Source: Rallus limicola (lineage: Eukaryota; Chordata; Aves; Gruiformes; Rallidae). Taken from it: a stretch of 64,000 bases of DNA. Where the stretch lies: contig JAKCOZ010000005.1 in assembly GCA_022605955.1 (NCBI GenBank), forward strand, positions 3,692,001 to 3,756,000. The letters run 5' to 3'. How positions within the stretch are numbered: position 1 is the stretch's first letter; each line of letters opens with the position of its first letter. Made by a program: the position numbers and the translations under genes. This document shows, one piece after another, positions 14,501 to 26,274 of the stretch. The notes beneath the pieces are model-generated. The model saw only the letters and a program-made list of their open reading frames with translations. It searched no databases and was not told the origin of the DNA.

Positions 14501-15200
14501 ATGGGAACAGTAGCTGGAGAGACAGATCAAAGGCAAAATGGGAGAGGAAGAGTTCCTTTCACATTCATATTGTACATAATTTTACACGAGGAGTGACAAC
14601 ATCCGGTAAACAAGACCTGAGCTTGACTTGGTTCCTGCGTAGAGGTGAGCTACAGGACAGGGAACACCCTGCTGCCTTTCTCAGGCAACTTACACAGCTC
14701 CAGAGCCTTCCGGGGATGGGGCTGCCTGGTGTGCCCAGAGGAGAGCAATGGCACCTGGTCTGGGTAGCAGCCTCCTGGTGAGAGCTCACCTAGTGGTAGG
14801 GCTCCTAGAGAACATGGAACTGACAAATAATAGAGACCACTCTTTTAAATTAAGTGGGAAAATATCGTTATGAAGAACAAAGACTCAAAATTCTCTAAAG
14901 TGCAAGCAGATGAGGAAAGGGAACAGAGAAAGTAAGTAGACCAAGGAACTTAAAAAAAACCAAGAAACTGAAAACCAAACCAAACTCTGGAACAAAACCC
15001 GAGACTGACACTTATGAAGAGTGATTAAAGAAAGAAAAAAAAATAAATAAGAGGACTTGTGTACTACCTTCCTGCCAGCCATTTCAAAGTCTTGAAGGGT
15101 AATGATTAGACACTGGTTACAAAAGAATAAAGGAAATGGAAATGTCTTCCCCAAAATAGTAGATAATTGCTATGAGCATACAAAAGCAGGGAAGGTTTTA
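8593..15200. other. Unassigned non-coding sequence
   Basis: Open frames here (up to 124 codons, for example 11367-11732 and 11991-12362) overlap frames on the other strand and show no recognisable domain. The words 'GGCTCAGTTCTCCCCA' (about 11629) and 'TCTGTAAAATGGAAATA' (about 11668) recall the 3' half of a MIR SINE but are separated by unrelated bases, so they are not annotated separately. Around 13740-14100 and 14880-15060 the sequence is A-rich without periodicity. Confidence 0.5.
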
Positions 15201-15237
15201 GATATATATATTTATATTTTTATATATATATATATAT
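15201..15237. repeat. (TA)n microsatellite, interrupted
   Basis: TA units are interrupted by a T-rich spacer near 15211-15220, then about eight uninterrupted TA units follow to 15237. Such tracts melt easily and commonly vary in length between individuals. Confidence 0.85.
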
Positions 15238-15728
15238 GAGCCTGAATATTATTCACAGTATGGATCCTTTCCATTGAATCCTATGCAAAATGCATGCACA
15301 ATTCTAATATGTATTAGAATAATAATTGTTATTAAAAAGCCCCACAAAACCCCCAGAATTCCCTGAGTCAAAGCAAAACTGTATACTGCAAGAAACTGAG
15401 AGTATTGAGATTTCTATTGAAATAAAGGACAGAAGTCAGATAAGACCTGAGTGTGTGGAAGACGGTACTTGCAGGTCTAATCCAGATCCCATTAATTTTA
15501 TAAGCTTTGAATCCAACTATGACTGTAGGCCTGGTTCATGAGCCACAGAGTATTTGCAAGTGCTACTGTTACGCTGGCTTTTGCAGTATCTCTCTTCATA
15601 GACATTAGAGCAAAACCACATCAGTTCCCCTTAGTTGAGCTGGATTGGCACTTTGGAAATCCTAGTGCACAGGAAAGGCTTAAATCCTCACATCTGAGGA
15701 GCAGGAGTAACATGGAGTTTAGCAACTA

Positions 15729-16130
15729 GCTAAAAATGGCTCAAGAAAAATGAAGGTAGAAGAATTGGCAGAAAAAGTAGAAACAATAAAATGGAGAGAG
15801 AAGTGAAACAAATAAGAGAAGGTACAGCAGGGAAGGGGGGATAGGAGGGGGAGTAAGGGAAACACTGAGGAAAATTAATCAAATATAAGGAAAAGATTTG
15901 AGGAAACAGAAACAGTGAGAAACAGTGGAGGGCACTAGAACTCACAAAGGAAAAACAAACAAGAGGCAACAGCAGGAAATAGCAAGGCAATGAGAGAGAA
16001 AGAAAAGGGAGGGGAAAAGGTGTGAGGGGCTGAAAATGGCAAGACATAGGAGAGAAAATGGGGGAGAAGAAAAGGGAGAAAAGAGAAGGAATTGTACAAG
16101 GAAAGGACGAGAAAGAGGAGAACAATCCTA
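15729..16130. repeat. Polypurine (GA-rich) low-complexity tract
   Basis: For about 400 bp the plus strand is strongly purine-biased, with blocks such as 'GAGAGAGAAAGAAAAGGGAG' near 15992-16011 and 'AGAAAAGGGAGAAAAGAGAA' near 16068-16087, and only scattered pyrimidines. The apparent 131-codon minus-strand frame (15730-16125) is a Phe/Ser/Pro/Leu-rich translation of this composition and is not a gene. Long purine/pyrimidine asymmetry can form triplex (H-DNA) structure, which is a possibility here and not shown. Confidence 0.8.
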
Positions 16131-19100
16131 GGGAGCCTGCTGTGGTGGGTCGCAGAGGAGTTCACAAGCCCATGCACTCCAACTATTTCTTTTTGATTCT
16201 GTGTCATTGTCAGGCTTCAGACTGCAGCTGCAAATTGTTTGTCTGGCAGTTCTGGTAGGTTTGATTCAATAACTCCTATAAGAGGGCAGGCAGGATATCA
16301 ATGCTGCTTTATTGCCTTTTTCTCTGCCTACAATAGCAATCCTCCAGTTATACAGTATTATAAAGTGCCATCACTGGGGGTTGTATCTCAGCATAGTCAC
16401 GTCTCATCTTCCTAGGCTATAATAAGCTGGCAAAAGTAAAAGTCTGAAACTACGTGAGCTTTGTGAAATTGTTAACATTGAGGCCTAAAGATTGGCATCA
16501 GGGACACAAACCGAGCAAACCAGAGACCCTCTCTTCCAAAGTACCACAGTGAGAGGTAGATACCTCCTACAGGATCAGCTCTGCCAAAAGGTACTTGGCA
16601 TCAAGTCTCATTCCAGCCACTAGCAGACAAAGCATTAACACTCCAAGGAGCTGCAATCGTTGTTGGACAACAGAAAAAATAACCCATAGCAGTCCTCTCA
16701 GATGAGTAAATTCTCATGCCTTTCTCCAAATCCTTTGGATGCAAACTCTTTAAAAAATAATCACGCGGTGATAGTTAACATAAGATTGGACTCACTGATG
16801 TGGACATACCATTTTTCCTCCTGGAAGTTGGTTCCTTTGGACTGCAGGGGTGTCCCTCACCAGGCTGACGTAGAGAAATTTCCCCAGCCTTGAGTGTACA
16901 TGATCTGTCAATAAAAAAGACTTTCAGTTACACAATGCTGTCAAATAGCACCTTTTACAAACAGTAAATTCAAGTTAAAAATGTCATAGCAAAATGGGAA
17001 AATCACCACAGGGAAAACTGCCTGTAAAACATTCTATTGGTGTGTCTTAGAAAATAAAGATTCCTGGCATATTGTTCTGGCTTAAGCCACACAAATCTGA
17101 ACAGAACTTCTCATTCAAACTCAGCCATTATGAATATTGGGAGAAGCTGAACAGAAAGAGATTCGTTGTGCCTGCTTAAACTTTGTCTCACATCTATACA
17201 TATATATGAAAATCCTCTTTCGCAGTAAAAAATCATAGGTGGATGTCTTTAAGGCTGTGTTTAGACTGCGACTCTACACTGCAGTTTATTCCATATATTT
17301 CCATCCTTTTGAGTCACACTGTTCAACCTCCTACTTAATAGATTAATCTGCAATTGCTCCCTCGACATTTCAGCCTTTCATGATGGAGAGCAATTCTTCT
17401 CATTTCACTCATCAAGGCTCCATATAATAATGAAAGTTCCCATAGGTCACCTCTATTGCATCTTATTTCCTTAACCCCTTTAAGCATTCCACCCCGAGGA
17501 GCGTTCTTAAACATGGAGCAGCATGAGCCAAGACAAAAATAAAATTTCTTCCACAGGACAACTGCAACCGAATCCATATCGCATCAGGTCTACAGAAAAC
17601 ATGACTCTAGCCATGTGATTTCAAGTCTCCAACACCTTTACGTTGCCATAATGTTCTGTTTGTTTTCTTCCCAGCTGTCGCATATGCAGAACTTCTGGGA
17701 TTTTTCTCTAATAACCCCAGGTCTCTCTTTAATTTTGGTACACTGAATCATATGAACTCTGCTGTGGTTCACTAGCTCTAGACTTAACTGCTATAGCCAC
17801 TAAAAGATCCAAATCCTGCTCATCTTGGTAAACATTGCTTCTTACTGTTTGCTTAAGCTTTACATCTGGCAGCATAATCAAAGTCTGCTATTTTACCTGT
17901 TATAATCTTTCAGAATAACATTGATAGGTAAGATTCTGAGCTGCTGTAAGTTGGTATGTCTCCAGCATCAGTTCACTAGTCAGCTTCACACATGAAATAG
18001 ATGCTTCAAATCAAACCCAGAGGGCAAGCCACTACTTTGAATTTTCAATTTTTTACTTATGACCAATCGCTGTTTCCTAAGTTGTGGCTTTGCTTTGTGA
18101 TTTACATTTATGCAGGACAAAGTCCTGACACAGCCAGCAGGCAGACAGGTATGCATGCACACTGTAGGAGAGGTGCAGCTCTGGGTGCAAGGAAGGGGTA
18201 GCTGAGGGTGTCCAAAAGTAGCTCTGTTATCTCAAGAAATCCCCAGTAAAAGGACAAACCATCACAGTTGTAAACAGAGCAGTTTTACATTGCATCATAT
18301 TCCAGGATCTCTCTTCTTTTCTGGAATCTGTCTATTCCACAGAAAACAAAATAGTTATGACCAGCAATATAGCACTAAATAAAAAAACTGCCATTCATAC
18401 AGACAGCCAGGAAGGTAGAGCATCTTTAGGGGGAGGAGACCACAGTTAGTTCAAAGTAATTCAGTGCTGATTGGGTTGGGGATAATTTTCTGGCAACTAA
18501 GGATGGGATTGAGACCAAAAAATCATTTCAAATAACTACGAAGGAGTCACAGGATAGCAACACCTTTCAGTCTCTAGAGACCTAGAATTGATTTGAACTG
18601 GTCTACCACTTAAATGGAGAAAAGCTATTATCCCATCACTAATCTCTTGAGCCATTCAGTCCCACTTGAACTGATTTTTTCTTCAACAAGCTATTTTACA
18701 TATTTTACTTAGCCCACAATCTTTATGGGAGAAGCTTATCAAATGATTTATGTGAAAAGATAAGTACCTCTCCTCTTTGCATTTCTGTTTATTCTTGGGT
18801 TTGTTGTTAGCATGACAGAACTATTAAATGTGTTCCTCTTCTTCACTTGTTATGGAACCCTGCTTTTATTGCTACCATTCACAACATAAGACAATTTCTT
18901 AGCAGTTTTTAGAAGAGCCATTCTAGAAGCATGCATTCTAGAGACTTATTTTCCAGATAAATGCGAATTTATTGACCACAAACATCCTAACTGCCATCAG
19001 TATAATGCTGCTACCTCCTCCACAGTTCTGCAGCCCAAGAAGGGTCAAATCCAGGATTTACAGAAGAAGAACTGAAGCAAAGCATTGTTAACAATCCAAT

Positions 19101-19639
19101 TTGCAAAAGTAATCTTGATTTTCAGGTGCGTTCATGGACCTCAGAAGGTAGACACAGTGCCTGAGAGTATAGGAAAAAGCTGTAATTAATGAACATTTTT
19201 AAAAATTAGGCCCTTATAGTCTGATACTGGGTTTGCAAAAAAATAAGACATCCATAACAGGAAGCCATTTGTGAAACGGGGGCTGCAAACAAAGCCATCC
19301 TGTCCATGGTAGAGCAACACTGAGAGTTGTGGCTTGCTGATAAGGCCACACCAGAGCAACAGGATAATTATTCCTGGTGAAAAAGCAAGTGTGCATTCAC
19401 GCTCAAACCTCTTGCTCTTTTCACTGTTTTTTCCGCTATTTCATGTGCTCAGAGGGGCCTGTTTTGTCTACTTCATGCTTTCCCTACTTCATCCTTTGTA
19501 TTACTTTAGCACTGGGCCTGTAGTCTCTCCCACCACTGAATTTATTCGGCCTCCTCCATCACTCCCAGAATTAGAATCCATGCCTTCGAATAAACTGTGC
19601 TTTCTTCATTTCAGGCAGCTAATCCCCCTCCCGCTCACC
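16131..19639. other. Unassigned non-coding sequence
   Basis: No gene, RNA or transposon was recognised. Open frames are all below 85 codons and unremarkable in composition. Confidence 0.55.
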
Positions 19640-20060
19640 CTGCAGGTTACACTGCCGGAGCAACTCTACTTTGATACTGTTCCTCTGGCAGCAATTAGAA
19701 TCAAATCAGCACCAGGCTGTTTATAAAAAGGGATGTTGCTATAATGACACTATCAATTCTTCCAAACATTGTAGCTATTTATCAAGTGATTAAAGTAGAG
19801 TAACTTACTCCAGTTTTACTAGCCTATTTTCCATTGGAATTTAAAAGGTTTTACTGCCTCCAGTATGGCACTTGGACTGCTAATAATTTCAATTTTATTA
19901 CATTATCATATTTTTTAGATTTATTTCTAGGTTTTGCATAAGATTCAAATTGTTACCCAGTTTATAAAATAAGATAAATTTATCTTGGTCAAAAATCACA
20001 TTAAGATAATTATCTTGCCCTTTTGGCAGATAATTTTGTTTGTAATATATTGAAAAACCT
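19640..20060. promoter_or_regulatory. Candidate regulatory element with paired GATA palindromes
   Basis: This AT-rich but non-simple block contains two perfect GATA-type palindromes, AAGATAAATTTATCTT at 19971-19986 and AAGATAATTATCTT at 20003-20016, plus a single AGATAA at 20028-20033. The palindrome centres are 31 bp apart, close to three helical turns. GATA-family zinc-finger factors bind WGATAR, and palindromic pairs can hold both zinc fingers or a dimer. That this is an enhancer is inference from motifs alone; no conservation data could be consulted. Confidence 0.35.
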
Positions 20061-20999
20061 TATTTTTTGTTTTTCTAACCACTCATTCCTGCAAAAGCAG
20101 CTATTTTTTTCCTGACACAGATAACTATCTCCCTCTCACTGTCAAGCCCTGTCATGTCTCCTCCTATGTTCCCCTCTCTACTAGGGGAAACCCAAACAAA
20201 ATGTACCAGCTTTTGTCCTGCCAACAACCGTGGGCAACTGTATTTCTGGTGGCATCGCAGAGCTGACCACTGCTGGTCATGCTATGCTGCAGATCCAGAG
20301 AGTCGTGGGGAGTGCTCGCTCGAGCAGTCCAACACAACCATCAGGGTAACACTTGTTGAAGGGGGCTGTTGGAAACATGCACACTAAAACAGACACCATG
20401 CCAGCCTTTTACCCAAAACCAGTGTGCTACAATATGCACCTCACATCATTGTGCTCAACAACTCCCTGCTGCTCTCTTAATGAAAATATTAACTGCTCGT
20501 AGATGATAAAAAAGACCACTTCTTAAAGAACGAATGGAGGTCACTGGCTGATTCCTCCTCCCTTTGCCCTCACCATCAAGCCTTGGTATTCCTGAAACTA
20601 CTGTCCTGAATCCCCTCCCAAGTCCACACTTCGCACACCTCCCAAATGTACTGGGCTGCAGGTAGCCTGTCAAGGCAATTAATTCAGAGAGAATTTAGTC
20701 AAATATTAAATATCTGCTAAAACTCCCAAATAGTCAGAAAGATAACAGCTTAGTGGTTACCAGAAGAAAACTGCAGCAACTAACTCTAGAGTAAGGAAAT
20801 CACACCAGTCCTCTGCCCTGCTGCAAGGTCTCCGGGGAAGGTTATTTATATGAGTTTTGTCTTCAAACACCTGGATGTCTGCCTTGGACAGCCTCAGTGC
20901 CTTGGCCCTAGGATGTCTTAAAAGCCACCTGCAATCTCTACTGTTATCATTTTGATTAACTGAAATTAGGTTTTTTTCAATTTACGGAAAAATTTTATA

Positions 21000-21250
21000 C
21001 TTAAACAGCCTAAATTCATAGTTAGATCAAACATGCAAGAGATTCTTTGGGAAAAAAAGCTCCACATAGTGCTTGTTTAGGGGGAAAAATCAGCTTAAAG
21101 CTTCAAATTTTATTTAGAATGCATAGGTTTTCCTTTGTGCATATGCAGTATTCTCGTAAAACAATAATTTATACTGACATATTTTAACTTAACATCAATA
21201 ATTAGTTAAAATAAAATAGCTCCTCCTACTTTAAAAATTTTTAAGTGCAT
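21000..21250. promoter_or_regulatory. Candidate conserved non-coding element
   Basis: AT-rich, non-repetitive sequence with clustered homeodomain-like words (for example 'AATAATTAGTTAA' near 21197) and 'GTGCATATGCAG' near 21137. Called only from texture and motif density. Confidence 0.2.
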
Positions 21251-23654
21251 GTGCTGCTTCATACTGATGGAAATAAATATTATAAAATAAAGTAAGTGGC
21301 ATTCTGGTGTAGAAAAAAAATGATACCCTAAGTTTTGAATAAGAAAAACAAGGATATTTTGTTTGCTTCACAATATCGAGCAAAAGATTTTGAGGTATGA
21401 TGTTGTAATATGAACCTTTTTTGAGTGAACTCATTCACATTACTCAATATCTAACGTAGCCTAGAAGCCTTACAAAGGTAATTGTCCCCCTGTGTTTTTC
21501 CCCACTTCTTGCTCAAGGCCCAGGATGGCACAGCGCACACCCCTTCTTTTTTCTGCTTTAATGCAGGCATAGAAAAAGAAGCAATTTGAAATTGGGGAGC
21601 ACCTAAGAAAAGTCCCAAAGCAGAGCTCAAACAAATATTCCTTTAAAGCAAGGAACCCCCTTTGAGTTTGAGGTTAAAATGAAGATGAGTTTACAAACTT
21701 GTGTTATTTCTGATGGCAATCCTACAGAATATATACAGACAGAAATTCACACATTTCCAGTGAGAAACCTTTCTATTTCAACATTGCTCCGAAACCAGGC
21801 AACATGAAATCCTCTTTGTGCCCCTATCCATGGCCACACAGCCAGCAACGTTGGGGAACCACACACGTGGCAAAAGCCATGCACAAGAGAAACAGCTAAA
21901 GGTCCCCACAGTGAGGATGGGTTCAGTTCCACCAGAATCAGTGCAGCCAGAGAAATCACAATTTGTATAAATCACAATCCAGACGGGTTTACAACCAAAG
22001 TTTTGCTGCTTTGCATACTCCCTATCTCTCAGTACTTTTTCTCTTGTAATGACACAGTGAAGAAGATAATGATCATAAATTTGGAGTGTATCACCCTGTC
22101 CTTAAACTCCCTCCTTATTGCTTTTGCAACATAATACATGCATCTCAAATAAATTAAACATGTGACACATAAAATCCGTTCATTTTTTTGGGGGGTTGTC
22201 AAAATCCTGGGAAACCAAAACGTTGAAAATCACTTGTCAAAACGTTCTGGGATGAAGTAGTTAAGCTGTCACCAACAGCTTAAACACTGTTTATGTGAAT
22301 ATGTAAAGCACCTTTCTGAAAAACCAAAAGTACTGAGTCTGTTGATCAGAGTTCTTTCTCCAGGCATCTTAATTCTGCTTCCTTGATCTCCTGGGAAAGA
22401 AAACTTCACATGAAGCACGAAGCCATATACACCCGCAGTGAAGTAAGTGCACTGCTCTACTGACACAACTGATTTGACAAAGTATGGCAATGGCATTACC
22501 ATGGTACTACAGGATTATTACTCTGCAGTGCCCATTATTTGAAATGGAGTTACTCTGTGCTTACCACAAAATAGCAAGTAGCATTTTGCAGTAACACAAT
22601 AAATAACCCATGTCATCTCCGTATCTACACCTTTTGCAGGGACAGATACAGAGCCAATCTAAAAACAAATCTAAAAGTGCTATAATAATGCCGGAATGAC
22701 ATGCCTCTTAAGCTGTTTACAGCTGACAGACCAAGTGAAATGGTTTGACAAGGAAGAACACAGTATGTGTTGACAGCCCTGCTTAGTTCATATTTGAAAG
22801 GCAAAATTAAAGTCATACTTTTACAAGGTGCAGAATTCTGCTCACTTGAAGGACATTCTCTTAAGCAAGGCATGGTATTAAGCCTCTGCCATCCTCCTCC
22901 TCCTGTCTCCCATTTTTATGTGTAGGCCACTAAGTGGCACACCTCAAAAACCAGTCCTGACTCCCTATCTCAGTAATTGCTTGTGAAAACATATCATTTA
23001 GAAGAGTATGGAGAAAGAGCAACAGCGAGAGCAGCCATAAACGTTCACCCTCCATAATTTAAGGGAGCACAGCAACATATGGGCAGCATTTGGCTTTTCT
23101 TACAGCAGGCAGCACTGTTAGGAAAGAGCAAACATCAAACAAAGGCTGAGTGCAAATCCCCTCTATCCAGAGAGACACCTTTCACTTGATTACAGGATAT
23201 GAGAGAAAAACATAAAAACACAGTGAATCCTAAAAGAAAGTAAATAAGAGCTAAGATAGGTCAGAGGAAAGGGCTGGAGACAGGCACTGGGAAAACCAGA
23301 CTGGTTTGCTGGTATCTGCACAGCGTAAAGCAGAGGAGCCTAAAGGACAAACAGCAGCAAAGACCCAGGGTCACATTTTCACCTTCTCCTTGCTAATCCT
23401 ACAGGCCAGCAGTAACCAAGGCTGCAGGCAACTCACACAGCACTCCCTGTGAGAGTAACCTGGAGGGCTTGGTCCCATTACCACTAAAGAGGTTCCTTCA
23501 CTGCAACAGCTCTTGGCCCCTTGCTGTTAGAGGCCATGGGAAGCCATGAACATTCACCTTCCCTCCTGCTTTGAGGGACAGTGACTATGTTATCGTGGGG
23601 CAGATGCACTGAAGAGGGATAATTCCTTTCCTGTGGATAACCCCAGAGGTTCAG

Positions 23655-23760
23655 CTGCTAGCAATGCCAGTCAGTTTGGCTCTTTTAATTGGCCCTGTAA
23701 TTGATGCAAATGAGCCCGAAGTTGCCAAATTAAATCATCTCACTGAGGGGGACTTCCAGG
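23655..23760. promoter_or_regulatory. Candidate regulatory element with POU octamer
   Basis: A perfect octamer ATGCAAAT lies at 23704-23711 and is directly preceded by the homeodomain-like word TAATTG, giving a composite 'TAATTGATGCAAATGAG'. A second 'TTTTAATTGG' lies just upstream near 23685. POU factors bind ATGCAAAT. Function is inferred and conservation unknown. Confidence 0.25.
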
Positions 23761-26094
23761 AAAGCATTACGAGTATTCTGCACCTGGAGGCACAGGATGT
23801 AGTTGCCACTGCATTTATACCAGACCAACTCCACCAGCTCAGCTGACCAGGACCACAGATCCACACAGTCAGTGTTCAAAAGGAAGCGCAGCTGGATGCA
23901 GCTTCTTTCCAGGTAAGTAGAGAGCTGGATCCATCTGCCACCTTAGCCCAGACTTAGTCTGGAGCAGTTCCAAACAGTTTCAGTTGCAGCTTCGTGTCTG
24001 GCATCCACTGGCAGGTCACAAGCATGGACTGTTCAAAACTTCAGGTTGAAGCTGTGGTTCAGGAATTGGAACAGTGCAGAATGGAAGCATTTTTTCAAAC
24101 TAATGGAAGTTTTGCCTACATATTTCTTCCCACACATGAAGGTCATCAAATGTTTGAGTGCCAAATGTTAGAATTGATGCCATCCTAATGAACTCTGAAA
24201 ACATTTTCCTGTCAAAGCAAATAGAACAAGTTGACATCACTGATCCCAGCATCGACCAAAGAGGAAAAACAAACAAACCATCAGTTCAAAAACTAGGGGT
24301 TTTTTTTGTGCTCTAAGTTCAAGGATGTGAGTCCAGCAGTGCAATGACAAAAGGGAGCATGGTGCAGATGACAAAAGGGTTACACTCACCGCAAAGGAAG
24401 TTGGTCCTGAGGAAAAGAGATTGCCTCAGCATCAAGGTCAGAGAAGCCTGGGCGCTACTTCCTCCCACCCCATGGCATGCACAAGATGCTTTGTGTCTGA
24501 GCTGTGCTGGGTTATTATCTGCAATGTGTGCCACAGGCTAGGACCTGAGGGGAGAGCAAAACCTACTACTAACCCTTGTCACAAGTTGCAAACTGATTAT
24601 CGTCTTAAAAGCAAGGCAGCAGCTCTCAACTTGCCTAGTGAGAAGCCTTCTTTCCTGTTGGAGCTGCCTATCCTTGTGGCCTCCTCCTCCTCCATCTCCC
24701 AGGAGATCTCCCAAATCATCTATCCACATATAGCCCATGGACTGGCAACCCTGCTACCACTGGATGCAACAATGAAGGAAGTGTACCTTAGAGTTATGCT
24801 GCTAAATTGGGGTTTGGGAGATCCAAACTCATTTCTTCCTTCTGACACATGATTCCTGTATGTCCCTTGGCAAATCTGAAACCATTCCACATGGGAAATA
24901 ACCATAACCTCCTCCTTTGCCTCTCCTGCTTGTTCAGAAATTTGGGACAAGGTTCATCTTGCTGTGCAGTTTCTAGCAAAGCACTGTCCTGTCACGAGCT
25001 CTCTAGGTAGCTCAGTAGTTCAGTATACAAATAATTAAAACTAATTTTACTGTTCAGAGGGTATGAGGAAAAAATAGAGACTTTCTGCAGAGTACACAGT
25101 GGGTTTATAAGCTGAGTCAAAACAGCTAGGAACCAAGGACCAATGACATCCCCCAACTAATGTTTCTCCTCCTCAGCTGCTTTGGCCATCTTGAGAAGGA
25201 GATTTTTCAGAGAAATTGTTACAGGATGGGGGGGTCCTGTAGAAAAGTACAGCATTAAATTTGGAAATAATGACGGGGAACCAGGGCAGAATTGAAAGGA
25301 TGACACATACTTTGTTGCTTCTACATCAAGCACATTTCCATTCTATTTACTGTTTTAATTTCCAGTTCTCCCATGCTCATCCTATGCCATCATCCATGTT
25401 TTTTGAACTGAAAGGTATTATCTCAGCTCCCATTTCTCTGAAAGTCAGTTCTAATCTCAGTCACTCTCCAGACCTGCAGTTTTCCTTCTCCTTGACAAGC
25501 CCGACCACTTAAACTTCTAACAGCTCAGACAACATTTATACACACCCCTTTCTGTTCCTATCTCATTTCTTCGCCTTCCAGTTTTTGTGATGCCATCATA
25601 CATCTATGCCAGCACACAGAGCATGCAGCAACAGACATACAGATCCTGGCTATGTTCAGGAGAGGGGAAAGGTTGAAGTGAATAACATCCTGCGTATGAG
25701 CGATTCCTTAGCTCGCTATACTACAGTGAGCTGTGCTTTCACATCCTGTGATGGATGTGAGTTATGGGTCACTCCCTCAACTGGTGAAAATAAGTGTACA
25801 ACGCTTGCCAATGGTTATACTGTGTATTACAAAATTCTATCAGTTAAGATTTATACACTTAGCAAACCAATCACACAAACAATACAGGTACAGCATAACT
25901 GCTCTACCACCAGTTTTTTTGCTGTTGACACAGATAAATGCAAAATCACCCTTGGCAATAAAGTGGTGTTACGTTATCCAGAGGAGGACATTTTATGGAC
26001 AAAGAGTTTATCATATCCAGAGTTTGCCTTGGGTGCAGTGGACTTAGCATGTGTTAAGTAATGCTTAAGTGATTTGCTGAACTGGCCTAAGAGC

Positions 26095-26222
26095 ACAAAA
26101 CACTCCTGGCTCTATTTGCTTATAAATAAATTTCAAGGCACTGATTGAAGTCTGTAGTGCCCTAAATGGCCTGGGACCCAGTTACTTAAGAGATATCATC
26201 TCTCCTTATAAATCTTATGGGT
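26095..26222 (+). pseudogene. L2-type LINE relic, reverse transcriptase C-terminal region
   Basis: Reading forward with one frame change near 26117, the sequence gives residues matching the conserved C-terminal part of L2-clade ORF2: an HW-L-like start, then 'INFKALIEVCSALNGLGPSY' at 26119-26178, continuing with 'LRDIISPYKS' to about 26208. The pattern FKAL-x(5)-ALNGLGPSYLRD-x(3)-SPY is the recognisable signature. L2 elements were active in early amniotes, so this is a very old fragment, yet about 30 codons remain open. It stops about 50 bp before the start of the solo LTR at 26275. Clade assignment is from memory of the motif; another Jockey-superfamily clade is possible. Confidence 0.65.
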
Positions 26223-26274
26223 AATTCAGAACCACCAGTTGTTCTGGCTTTCTTTTTCTGGGTGGACAGTGAGG

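Larger units (their letters stand above)
20061..26094. other. Unassigned sequence, with CNE-like blocks at about 21.0 and 23.7 kb
   Basis: No gene was recognised. The longest frame (25606-26058, 151 codons) follows a pyrimidine-rich tract ending in AG at 25581, but it has an in-frame stop at 25588, lacks any domain I know and directly precedes an L2 relic. Its length is within chance expectation. Frames at 24421-24849 and 24538-24738 lie on opposite strands of the same bases and cancel each other as evidence. Two sub-blocks are listed separately as possible regulatory sequence. Confidence 0.5.

Noticed and set aside
15730..16207. 131- and 90-codon minus-strand frames rich in Phe, Ser, Pro and Leu
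   Set aside because: They are translations of the polypyrimidine complement of a purine-rich tract.
25606..26061. 151-codon plus-strand frame after a strong pyrimidine tract ending in AG
   Set aside because: The frame has a stop just after the acceptor-like AG, no recognisable domain, and a length expected by chance. An overlapping 104-codon frame exists in another phase.
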